DNA of 46,264 nucleotides, from the NCBI GenBank assembly GCA_903821465.1, contig CAIJLK010000050.1:1-46264 (forward strand), given 5' to 3'. The DNA comes from an uncultured Bacteroidota bacterium. Its GTDB lineage: Bacteria; Bacteroidota; Bacteroidia; Chitinophagales; Chitinophagaceae. A program made the translations under genes and the position numbers. A model generated the notes under the pieces. It had not been told where the DNA came from. It saw nothing but the letters and a program-made list of their open reading frames with translations, and did no database searches. Below are positions 18,447 to 28,400 of this stretch, in pieces. The first letter of the stretch is position 1. Each line of letters starts with the position of its first letter.

Positions 18447-19778
18447 TTATTTACATGACTTGGCATACTGGTCAGCAGCCAGCTTTGACCCAAGTTCTTT
18501 TGCAGTAGCTAAATCAATACAAGCACCACTTTTATCAAGCATTCCCATCTTTGCCATTGCCCTACTATAAAATGCTTCAGCTGATTTTGGATTCAGTTCT
18601 ATTGCTTTATTATAATCAAACATTGCGGTAGTATTCAGTTTTAAGTTCGTTTTTGCTACTGCTCTATTCAAATAAATATCGGCGTTATTATGATCATGTG
18701 AGATAGCAAGATCAAAATCTTTTATAGCCCCATTATAATCATTAAGATTTAATTTTTCAATCCCTCTATTAAAAAAAACATTCGGAGTATTTGGATCCAA
18801 AACGATTGCTTTAGTATAGTCCTGCAATGCTCCCTGCGGATCTTTTAAATAAGACCTTACTAAAGCCCGATTAAAATAAATATCGGCACTTCCTGGATTC
18901 TGCTCAATTGCCTTATTATAGTCTAATTCAGCACTCTTATACTCTTTTAAATGTCCCTTTTCTATCCCTCTATTGAAGTAAGCATTATTAATCCTTGGAT
19001 TTAATTCGATGGCCTTTGTGTAATCTCGAATAGCTGCTGGCGCATCATTCATATAACCTCGTGCTAGTCCCCTATTAAAATATAATTCCGCTTTATTGGG
19101 AGCTAAAGAAATTGCTTTATTAAAATCTTGGATGGCACCTGTATAATTTCTTAAACCAATATAAGCGAATGCCCGATTCGTGTAAATATCAGTATTTGAA
19201 CTATCAATACTTATTGCCTTATTATAATCTTGAATGGCACCAGTAAATTCTTTTAAATAGCCCTTTTCAATTCCTCTGTTAAAAAAAATATTCTCAGTAT
19301 TAGGGTTTAGGGATATTGTCTTGTTAAAATCCTGAATGGCTCCTAAATGGTCGCCTAATGCCGATTTTGCTAAGCCTCGCTTAAAATAAATATCTGTATT
19401 GTCAAGGTCTTTCTCTAAAGCAACTGAAAAATCTTGTATGGCGCCACTAAAGTCGTTCATCATTGCCCTTTCGATTGCCCTATTATAATGAGCGTTTGGC
19501 ATTGTTGGATAAATTATCAAAGCCTTATTATAATCCTGAATAGAGCCCAAATGATCGCCCAACATCGTTTTACAATATGCCCTACTGTAATAAATATCAG
19601 CATTTCTAGGTTCAAGAGAGAGTGCTTTTGTATATTCTTTAATGGCTGACTTAAAGTCTTTCTGCTCAAGTTTTTCATTCCCACTTGTAAAATAATCTAC
19701 TGTGGTTTGGGCAAATACATTTTCTGTAAAAATGAATATGCTAATAAAAGCAAAAGAAAATAGTAGTGTTTTCACCAA
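18447..19778 (-). CDS. Secreted TPR-repeat protein with 12 contiguous 34-aa repeats
   Basis: Signal peptide MVKTLLFSFAFISIFIFTENVFAQ, then 12 units of 34 aa (e.g. DIYFKRGLAKSALGDHLGAIQDFNKTISLNPNTE) and a 9-aa tail. Confidence 0.93.
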   Translation of the reverse strand: MVKTLLFSFAFISIFIFTENVFAQTTVDYFTSGNEKLEQKDFKSAIKEYTKALSLEPRNADIYYSRAYCKTMLGDHLGSIQDYNKALIIYPTMPNAHYNRAIERAMMNDFSGAIQDFSVALEKDLDNTDIYFKRGLAKSALGDHLGAIQDFNKTISLNPNTENIFFNRGIEKGYLKEFTGAIQDYNKAISIDSSNTDIYTNRAFAYIGLRNYTGAIQDFNKAISLAPNKAELYFNRGLARGYMNDAPAAIRDYTKAIELNPRINNAYFNRGIEKGHLKEYKSAELDYNKAIEQNPGSADIYFNRALVRSYLKDPQGALQDYTKAIVLDPNTPNVFFNRGIEKLNLNDYNGAIKDFDLAISHDHNNADIYLNRAVAKTNLKLNTTAMFDYNKAIELNPKSAEAFYSRAMAKMGMLDKSGACIDLATAKELGSKLAADQYAKSCK

Positions 19779-19854
19779 GAAAAATTTGATATCAATAATG
19801 AGAGGCCATTCCCTTCAAAGATATTAAAGACTATTGAAGCAAGGGTAAAAATGC

Positions 19855-20250
19855 TTAATATGATCCAAAAATTTTGGAAAGAGACTGAACATTGAGTGGC
19901 TTTGTAATAAAATCGGTTACCGCTGAAAACGATTTGGCCTTTTCAATATCTCTTGGATCAATGGAGGAAGTATGCATCACCACCTTACAATTGTCAATTA
20001 TATTTTGCGGCAATTGGATGAATGCATCTAAGAATTCCCAGCCATCCATAACAGGCATATTAATGTCTAATAATATGAGTTGTGGTAAACTTTCGCTTGG
20101 TTTTACAACAATTTGCTTCAGAATTTCAATTGCTTCTGAGGCATTCTCAAAAGAACGTACTTTTTTTTCGGGATAAGCATCCTTAATAATTTCCTGGTTT
20201 AAAAAGTTAACCAGTCTATCATCATCAATTAAAAAAATATCGTTTATCAA
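19855..20250 (-). CDS. Stand-alone response regulator receiver protein
   Basis: FLIDDDRLVNFLN, LILLDINMPVMDGWEFLDAF, MHTSS and FITKPL match receiver signature positions; no output domain. Confidence 0.9.
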   Translation of the reverse strand: MINDIFLIDDDRLVNFLNQEIIKDAYPEKKVRSFENASEAIEILKQIVVKPSESLPQLILLDINMPVMDGWEFLDAFIQLPQNIIDNCKVVMHTSSIDPRDIEKAKSFSAVTDFITKPLNVQSLSKIFGSY

Positions 20251-20508
20251 TTCTGCCTTTTTTTTAAAAATGAATTCCCAAGCAATTCAATAAATCCAAT
20301 TCTACTTAAATGTAGTTAATGATTTAGTTACAAAAAAATTAAGACCTGATAAAGCATTAATTAAAATAAACGACAATCAGCATCCGGATGTATTAACTAT
20401 TTTATTAATGTTACTATTTCATAGAAATCATCCAGATCGATATTTGAGTCATAAACCAACAGATAAAGACCTTTGATTTTACCACTTTAAGAAAAAGGCA
20501 CTACATTT

Positions 20509-20955
20509 ATGAAACATTTAAGGAGCAGTGCTATGATTCAACTTGCAATGTGCATTGACGATGACCCCATTGTATTAATGCTGAACGATTTGATTTTAAG
20601 GGAACAATCATTTTGTCAAACTTTGATAAAAATAGATAAAGCCGAAACAGCCTTAGACTATTTTGAAGAGCAATCAAAACTTCCTGAAGATGAACAGGCA
20701 ATACCAGCTTTGATTTTTCTTGACATCAATATGCCTGTTATGGATGGCTGGGAGTTCTTAGAAGCCTTTACGAATCGATTCCAAATTTTTCATGAAAAGA
20801 TAAAAGTGATCATTTTATCATCTAGTGTGAATCCTGCAGATCTAGAAATGACAGAAAATCATCCTTTAGTTATCGGCTTCATGCCAAAGCCTCTAGGAGA
20901 ATCTGAATTGGCCAATCTCAAAAAGCATGATTCAATTAAACCCTATTTTGAGTAA
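20509..20955 (+). CDS. Stand-alone response regulator receiver protein
   Basis: MCIDDDPIVLMLND, LIFLDINMPVMDGWEFLEAF, ILSSS and FMPKPL; no output domain. A Met at 20533 (MIQLAMCIDDD) is an alternative start. Confidence 0.88.
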   Translation: MKHLRSSAMIQLAMCIDDDPIVLMLNDLILREQSFCQTLIKIDKAETALDYFEEQSKLPEDEQAIPALIFLDINMPVMDGWEFLEAFTNRFQIFHEKIKVIILSSSVNPADLEMTENHPLVIGFMPKPLGESELANLKKHDSIKPYFE

Positions 20956-20967
20956 GGAGTAAAAAAG

Positions 20968-22011
20968 TTACTGAGCAATTAGTTGATACTTTTTGAGTAT
21001 TTGCATTTGCGGCCTGTCTTTTCCATCTCGTGGCTCAACCGATAATCGGTAATTACCCCACCATGGCCCAGCGGCCCAATAAGCACCATTTACTCCATTT
21101 TTACTGATATTGCCGAGAAATTTATCAAGCACTTCCAACCATCTTGGATCGTCATCTGGCACACCATATTCGCCAACAAAGCCTTTCTTTTTATTCTTCT
21201 TTAACCATTTCAAGAATGGCTTAATTATTTGAATACCTGCATTGGTATTCCTGATATTATATTCATAGGCATGATCAGTAGTTCCTTTAGCATTTAAGTA
21301 ACGTCCAGTAAAATCCCGATCGAAATAGCAATGTGCTTCATACACAAGATTATCGCAACTATCTACCAATAATTTCAACTGATTATTATTTATTTTCCAG
21401 TCAGCTGCATTTGCATATTCAGAACCCGAAATAAAGATTGCATGTACTTTATTCACAGAACGGATTCCGTTTATTGCTTCTTGCGCAATTTTAAACCAAG
21501 ACATTTCAAACATATCATGCGGCTCATTCATAATTTGAAACCCATAAATATTTTCATATAATTTAAAAGCATTTGCAAGCCTTTTCCAAACATCTTCTAG
21601 TGCACTGGATGGTAATTGCTTTGAGCCAATGACCCATGTTTTATTATTTGAGGTATATCGCCCAAAATTTTGAAGCGTCAACTTTACTTGCAACCCAATT
21701 TTATTACATTGTTCAATCAATGTAAATAAGCGTTTCATCTCAACACTATCAAGTTCCTCCATTAATACCGGCTGAACCCTTTCCCAGCGAAAGGGAAGGT
21801 CAATCATTCTAAACCCCTGATCATAGTAATACTGTAACCCTGTAGAATCTGGATAAATATAATCGACTCCGTAAATGCCAGGAAAGTTTGCCTCCCCGAA
21901 TTCAGGGCCACAAACTTTTATACCAAAAGGTTTATATAATAATTGAGCACTACTTCCGCTAGATGCTAATAGAAGAATCACTGAGATTAGGGGGTAAACA
22001 AATGCCTTCAT
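20968..22011 (-). CDS. Glycoside hydrolase family 5-like (cellulase-type) secreted enzyme
   Basis: Signal peptide MKAFVYPLISVILLLASSGSSAQ; FRMIDLPFRWERVQP; acid/base-like motif FQIMNEPHDM; nucleophile-like motif GFVGEYGVPDDD. Confidence 0.85.
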   Translation of the reverse strand: MKAFVYPLISVILLLASSGSSAQLLYKPFGIKVCGPEFGEANFPGIYGVDYIYPDSTGLQYYYDQGFRMIDLPFRWERVQPVLMEELDSVEMKRLFTLIEQCNKIGLQVKLTLQNFGRYTSNNKTWVIGSKQLPSSALEDVWKRLANAFKLYENIYGFQIMNEPHDMFEMSWFKIAQEAINGIRSVNKVHAIFISGSEYANAADWKINNNQLKLLVDSCDNLVYEAHCYFDRDFTGRYLNAKGTTDHAYEYNIRNTNAGIQIIKPFLKWLKKNKKKGFVGEYGVPDDDPRWLEVLDKFLGNISKNGVNGAYWAAGPWWGNYRLSVEPRDGKDRPQMQILKKYQLIAQ

Positions 22012-22241
22012 TTGCTATATGTTGAATTAGTAGGTTTACAACTCTTCCTATCAGGCAATATACGAAATTTAGGGTTATTTAATTTTACATCAATTAAATA
22101 AAGAAGGGCGAAGATCTAAGAATGAAAAATACTTTAACCACTTTTCTTACAGCGTAAAGATTCACAGAATGTTGCTATTTCCTCCTTTAATTTGTATATT
22201 TTCGGCTCGTGATAATCAGCATTAGTTGAAAATTCCTAACA

Positions 22242-22787
22242 ATGAAATTGAAACAGCTTCTTTTATTCGTTCTATGTTTAATATCCCTTATCGGTTCTGC
22301 GCAGAACTATTTACCAGTTGAAAGAGCTTCAAGTGTTAAATTTTATATCAATAATTTTGGATTCAGTACTGAAGGAAGTTTTAATGGATTAAGGGGTGAG
22401 ATTTATTTTAATCCTTCCAACTTAGAAAAAAGCAGTTTTGAAGTGAGCGTTAATGCTGCATCTGTTTTTACTAAAAATAGAAATAGAGATACCCATCTAA
22501 AATCACTCGATTATTTTTATGTAGATAAGTATCCAACAATTTATCTCATTTCTAAAATGATCAGTAAATCTGATCAGGAAGGCTTTTATTGGTTTCAAGG
22601 AAACCTTATTATAAAAGGGGTAACTAAAGAAGTAAAATTTCTGTTTAGCGCGGTTCAAGAACGCTCAGGTTATTTGTTTAATGGAAATTTAAATATCAAC
22701 AGAAGGGATTTTTTAGTGGGAAGTGGCAGTCTTGTATTATCGAATAATGTACAGGTTTCGATCAACGTTTCCACCATGAAAAAATAG
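22242..22787 (+). CDS. YceI family protein
   Basis: Signal peptide MKLKQLLLFVLCLISLIGSAQ; VKFYINNFGFSTEGSFNGLRGEIYFNPSNLEKSSFEVSVNAASVFTKNRNRDTHLKSLDYFYVDKYPTI is typical of YceI. Confidence 0.88.
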   Translation: MKLKQLLLFVLCLISLIGSAQNYLPVERASSVKFYINNFGFSTEGSFNGLRGEIYFNPSNLEKSSFEVSVNAASVFTKNRNRDTHLKSLDYFYVDKYPTIYLISKMISKSDQEGFYWFQGNLIIKGVTKEVKFLFSAVQERSGYLFNGNLNINRRDFLVGSGSLVLSNNVQVSINVSTMKK

Positions 22788-22975
22788 TTTCCTATATTAT
22801 TATTAACAAGAAATTAGGGTTTCGAATTTTGTAATTTATCAAATCTAAATATCCCCTATTGCATTATTAATATTGCCGATATTAATAATGTATTCACCGA
22901 ATATTGTTCATAAATGATTTCAAAAAAATGAACCTTAATTTGTATTACAGCACTAAACAGTACTACAATTAAATA

Positions 22976-23071
22976 ATGAGGCATTTTTTATTATTACCCG
23001 CTATTTTAATCAGTTTAGTTCTTTTGCTTTTATACGCTTGGTGGCCAAGTGAAAAATGGCAGAGAGATTAA
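22976..23071 (+). CDS. Putative 31-aa single-pass membrane small protein
   Basis: Uninterrupted ATG-to-TAA ORF MRHFLLLPAILISLVLLLLYAWWPSEKWQRD, below the ORF-track length cutoff; hydrophobic helix with Trp-rich boundary. Confidence 0.4.
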   Translation: MRHFLLLPAILISLVLLLLYAWWPSEKWQRD

Positions 23072-23096
23072 ATATCACTTGCTGAATCTTCTTGAT

Positions 23097-25412
23097 TTAG
23101 AATGGGTAGCCAATTGCTAAGTTGAATACTAAATTCTGTCTGCGCCATTCGGCACTTCCTAAATCAATTTCGTTGAGCACCCATCTTTTCCCATCAGGCA
23201 AAAAAGGTTTTCTTATTGGCATTGCAAAATCAAATCTTAATACAAAGAAATTCACATCTATTCGTAATCCGATACCGGTACCAACGGCCATTTCTTTCAT
23301 AAAATTGCTACTGAATTTAGAACCTGGCCTTGAAGTATCAGCTTTCATCGTCCATATATTCCCAGCATCAACAAATAATGCTCCATACAAAACTGAAAAA
23401 AGTTTGGTTCTGAGTTCTGAATTGAATTCCATTTTTATATCAGCAGGCTGCTCTGGTAAAATCACAGTACTTGAAGATGCATTCCCTGCATAAAAGGTTC
23501 CAGGTCCGATAGATCTTGCTCTGAATGCACGAATATCGTTGGTACCCCCAGCAAAAAATGCTTTAACAAATGGGAGTAATTCGCTATTACCATATGCATA
23601 ACCTATACCACCTAAAATTCTAGTTGCAAGAATATTACTTTTATTAATTCTTAGATAATGTCTGAATTCCAATTCTGTTCTGATATACTGAGAGTAGGGT
23701 ATTCCAAAAAGTGTTTTCTGTTTCCCCTTGCTTAAATCGGCTCCTGAAATAATGCCCATCGCATTTCCAGAAAGATCAATATTGGCATTAATAAAATAGT
23801 TGTGTCTATTCTGGTTCGATTTAATCTGTGTATTGTAGTTGTAATTGTAATTGGGGCCTACAATAAACTGCTTTTCAATACTTCTTGCAAGTGTAATATT
23901 GGTATCTAACCTTTGTTGATATTCTGGCGAAATATAGGTTGGCCTTACCAGATTCATTGAGAATATATCTAAACGATGCTCTTGCCGAATATCTGATTTC
24001 CAAATATAACCATAGCTAAGCTTCGCCGAATTAAGGGTATACTGGGTATTTCTTGCGAAATACTCATAGAGCAATGTTGTTTTTGTTTGTGGAGTAAAGC
24101 CACCCTTTGTGATTTTGTTTACCTTAAAAGGAGCAATAATTCTAGGTGAAAGCAAATTGAATTCAACACCAAAACGATTAGTGGTAACGGTTGGCTGTTG
24201 GGTAGAAACCTGTTTTTCTAATCCTCCATAAATTTTTGCTGAAAACTGTTCTGCGCCATGAAAGAAATTTCTATGGCGCCATGTCAAAGAAACTTCTGTG
24301 CCTGCAGAGTTGTTCGATTTGGTTAACCCTGATACCTCAACTCTCAAAGATTTATCTTTTGAAGCAGTAAGATAATAATACACATTTAGCTTGGGGTTAG
24401 CACTGGTATCAGCTTCCTGATACCTTGCATTTACAAATTTGTACATCCCTAGACTTACAAGATGTTTTAATGACTGATTATGCAATTCTCTACTGTAAAT
24501 ATCACCCGATTTAACAGCTAATGATCTTGTGAAAACCTTCGGTTTAACTCTTTTTAATGGATCATAAATATGATACCCTTCAAATAGGGTTGCATTATTC
24601 AAAACATTATTCGCAGTTGTGTCGGTATCATTTTTGTAATCTGCAAAAACAAAAATATTCCCAATATGATAGTCCTGTTTTGCTTTTTTAGGCGTTTCTC
24701 TTTTAAACCTACAAACGATATCAACTTGATTATTCCCTAGAGCAGAATCTACATCCATGATCAAATAATCAGCACTGAAAAAAAACATTCCCCTTTCTTT
24801 CAATCCTGCATCAATTCTATTTCTCTCTAATTTTATTTGATCTAAATCATAATTAGTTCCGGTTTTCAAGATAGTAGATTGACCTAATTCGATGATGTCT
24901 CTTCCAATTACAGTGCTGCTATCAAAATGGTATTGTATTTTCCGGATGGTATAAACAGGATGTAATTTAGCAGTGTAAACAACTCTTAGATCTTTCTCTT
25001 TTTTAATGGTATCTACTTTTACTTCCGATTGAAAATAACCTCGGTTCTCTAATCGATTTTCAATAATATCTCTACTCTTTTCAAAATTAATAGTGCTTCC
25101 TAATACGGGGGGTTCTCCTACACTATTTTTTAACCAATAACGCAAACCTTTACCAGTTGGTGTCCCTGCCCAATTATAAATGATAAGTTTATAAGGTAGT
25201 CCGAGTATATTACTGTTAGGTTTTATTTTAATTAACCCATTAAGTTCTTCTTTTAAATTCTTTTTATTCAATTGCATGGTGTCAACCAAATTCACTAATT
25301 CTAATGTTGATCCTTTATACAATGTATCATTCTCGGGAACGTTCTTTGTTATATTGCATGCAGATACAATCAGGATAAATAAAAATAAAAATATTTTAAG
25401 ATTCAGCTGCAT
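23097..25412 (-). CDS. tamL: BamA/TamA family outer membrane protein, lipoprotein form (TamL-like)
   Basis: ORF 23097..25505. Likely start at MQLNLKIFLFLFILIVSACNITKNVPEN (25412), a lipobox signal. POTRA-like N-terminus and C-terminal Omp85 barrel (FFAGGTNDIRAFRARSIGPG, GTGIGLRIDVNFFVLRFDFAMPIRKP). Confidence 0.85.
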   Translation of the reverse strand: MQLNLKIFLFLFILIVSACNITKNVPENDTLYKGSTLELVNLVDTMQLNKKNLKEELNGLIKIKPNSNILGLPYKLIIYNWAGTPTGKGLRYWLKNSVGEPPVLGSTINFEKSRDIIENRLENRGYFQSEVKVDTIKKEKDLRVVYTAKLHPVYTIRKIQYHFDSSTVIGRDIIELGQSTILKTGTNYDLDQIKLERNRIDAGLKERGMFFFSADYLIMDVDSALGNNQVDIVCRFKRETPKKAKQDYHIGNIFVFADYKNDTDTTANNVLNNATLFEGYHIYDPLKRVKPKVFTRSLAVKSGDIYSRELHNQSLKHLVSLGMYKFVNARYQEADTSANPKLNVYYYLTASKDKSLRVEVSGLTKSNNSAGTEVSLTWRHRNFFHGAEQFSAKIYGGLEKQVSTQQPTVTTNRFGVEFNLLSPRIIAPFKVNKITKGGFTPQTKTTLLYEYFARNTQYTLNSAKLSYGYIWKSDIRQEHRLDIFSMNLVRPTYISPEYQQRLDTNITLARSIEKQFIVGPNYNYNYNTQIKSNQNRHNYFINANIDLSGNAMGIISGADLSKGKQKTLFGIPYSQYIRTELEFRHYLRINKSNILATRILGGIGYAYGNSELLPFVKAFFAGGTNDIRAFRARSIGPGTFYAGNASSSTVILPEQPADIKMEFNSELRTKLFSVLYGALFVDAGNIWTMKADTSRPGSKFSSNFMKEMAVGTGIGLRIDVNFFVLRFDFAMPIRKPFLPDGKRWVLNEIDLGSAEWRRQNLVFNLAIGYPF

Positions 25413-25416
25413 GATA

Positions 25417-28400
25417 CTAATTGACTTTATTTTCTTTAGCCAACTTCTTTTTCTTTTCTTTATCAGAAGCCCCAGGCTTATTAAACATTTCTTTGAATTT
25501 ATCATACTCCACAGTAAAAATAAAAGTAACTCCTGTTTCGATAATTTGCCCTTCTATCACACCCTCATACTTATTCTTACTATAGGTTCTTAACATATAC
25601 TTTCCATCTTTACTCAACATATAATCAACCTGAACGTCACTTGAAATAATAGACGCATTTTGCGCTGATGAGGTTCCTTCAATGGGTACATTCGCTCCAA
25701 CATTTACTTTAATTCGATCATTATTAAGCGTTCTAGACATGCCAACTTTCAGGTCCGTTCTTGTCTTTGCAGTTCCTGTTGAGTAATCATCTTGCGACTC
25801 AAAATCGAAATTAATATCTACTCCTTTTACTAAGCCTCCTGCCACACGGTTTAATTGACTTGACAAGACGCCACTCACACTTTGCCTTACCATCGTACCA
25901 GTAGTAGTTGAGCCTGTATTATTTTGCATTAGATCCTCTCCCACAAACCTACCAAGTAATAATAAGGCAAATACCTGCTTGTTCATTTCAGACTCATCAG
26001 TACGAAGCTTCTGCAACTTTTCATCAACAAGTGGCCATTTAGAGATCTCTTGATCTGCAATCATTATATCAAACCCAATCTGGGGCTTCATCAGATCGCC
26101 ATTCATTTTCAAATACACTTCTACTGGAAGCCTTTGTTTATACTTATTAATTTCTGTTTGTGTTTGTCCCACCAACAGTGGCTCTACAAGATCAATTGGC
26201 GACGCTTTTAATTTGTACAGTGCAGCTATGTTAACAAATGCTGACATAGGATCGCCAGTCCATGTAATGGTACTTCCTTTTACAATTTCAAATTTCTTCT
26301 TCAACATATTCAAGGAAAACTGATAAGTACCTTTTTCTAATTCATACAGACCTGTAAGGCTAAGTTTTCCACTTTCATCGAGGGTGACTGCTAAATTGGA
26401 TTTCCCTTTTACAGTAATCGCATCTCCTGTCTGACTATCTATAATCATCGAGAAAACTGCTGCGGTATCTGTTTCTATCATGGTATTCAAAATCAGTGCA
26501 CTAAAAACTGAATGTTTAACAAGACTATCATTAATAATAATTTTAGTCAGTGTATCATTGATCTTTTTGGTATCAATGAAATTAACAACACCCTCCCTAC
26601 TTTGGATCTCAGGATTCGATCCGGGCATCACAACAGTTAGATCTGTATTCTTGTTTGCAATCAATTTTGCATTTACATTAGGCGCCTCTAAATTACCTGT
26701 AATCTTAATATCAGCATCCATATTCAACTTCCCGAAGAACAACTGATTATCGGCTTGCGTGGAATTAATCAAATTAAAATCGTGCGCATTTAATTTAAGA
26801 TCAAAATCATAATCCCTAAAATTTTTGGTCAACAGATTGCCGTCCAAAATGGCCTTATTACCAAGGCTATCTGATAGACTAAATTCTTTAAAATGTATGC
26901 CAGTTGCATCAACCCTCACTTCATCTTGATCTATTTTAAATTTCTGACCAAGCATAGTTGAAGTCATAGATACATTCTCGAAGTTCATTACTCCATTGAC
27001 AGAAGGCTTGTCAATACTCCCTTCTATGTCTACCTTTGCTTTAACATTTCCACTTGCATCTTTTAACTGATTAGCTGAAAAGGGTTTGAGTATCGCCATA
27101 TCCAAGCTATCTGCTAATAAATGAAGATTCATGAGCCCTTGCTTAGTTTGATATGTTCCTCTGAGATATGCCTGATTTTTTTTGCCTTTCAATTCAACAT
27201 TGGCATTAAATCTATCTTCTCCAATATTATCAACCTTCACCAAAAGATCGCCGACAGTGTTTCGCTGATACGCAAGATTCGTAATTTTAATATCAGAAGT
27301 AAAAGTTGGATGCGATGATACCGCATCAAAAACAATCGCATTACCATTCACTATTCCATCTGCAAATAAAGAGTCTTTCTTTGCAATATCAGTAATGGTA
27401 TTGATGTCGAAATTTTTGAACTCCAATTTCAATGGTGCATCAATTTCGTTGTTCACACTATTTAACGAGATAGACTGGTCTCTGAATTGGAATTGAAAGT
27501 CCTTAGCATAAATACCAGTACTATCATATCTAATATAATTACCTTCTTTAACTAGCCACTTCTGTTTATTCAATAATAAACTATCCGGGTTGAAATGAAC
27601 TTTAAATCCATTTGACAATTGATTTAAAATAACAGCTAGTTGATAATTTTTTTCGAATTTTTTATCTCTGAATATAAGATTTCCAAAAACACTTTTTTGT
27701 TTCACAAAGCCGTCAAGACTAGTCTCATTAATAATAAAACTTGGGTTACCAGCTTGGTGTAACCTTAGGTGATAGTCTAACTGATCTTTACCTGTGGCGG
27801 CCTCAAATATTAATTTCTTGATATGATAATTATTATACTGAACTAAAGCTGCTGTTGCATTGAGTTTTAAATCATTTAACGCACTATTAAAATGCATAGA
27901 GGCCCGAATGGTATCAGTACCTTCTAATTCCGGCATGAATCTTAAAACAAGTGGTGAAGTGTTGAAACGAAAATCAGCATTCCAGTCCTGCTGTAAAAAA
28001 GATGTATCCTTAAAACCAGGTATTTGATAATACTGATTAATAGTATGTTCAAGTGCAGTGCCTAACTCTGTTAATTTATATTTCCCTAGCAAATGCATCT
28101 TCACAGGTTTTGAATTCAAATCCAATGACTGATAATCTATTTCGTTTTTAGCAGTTAAAATAATAGAATCAGTTGAAAATGTTTTTTTCTGGTAGGTTAA
28201 ATGCATGTTACGAACCATTAAATTCCCATCCAAACTATCTGGATTGGAATTTTGAAAGTCGCCATATACCCTGCCATGAAAAGCCAACTGATCTTTAGCC
28301 AAATGAAGTTGCGTTAAATTAATAGTATCTACTTTAAAGTTAATCTTGAAGGAAGGAAAAGGATTATTCAGTTCTGCAGATGCATTTAAAATATAACTCA

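Noticed and set aside
18477-19700. Regular spacing suggestive of a CRISPR-like or DNA repeat array
   Set aside because: About 102-bp periodicity is fully explained by 34-aa TPR codons; units are degenerate at DNA level with no identical repeats or unique spacers.
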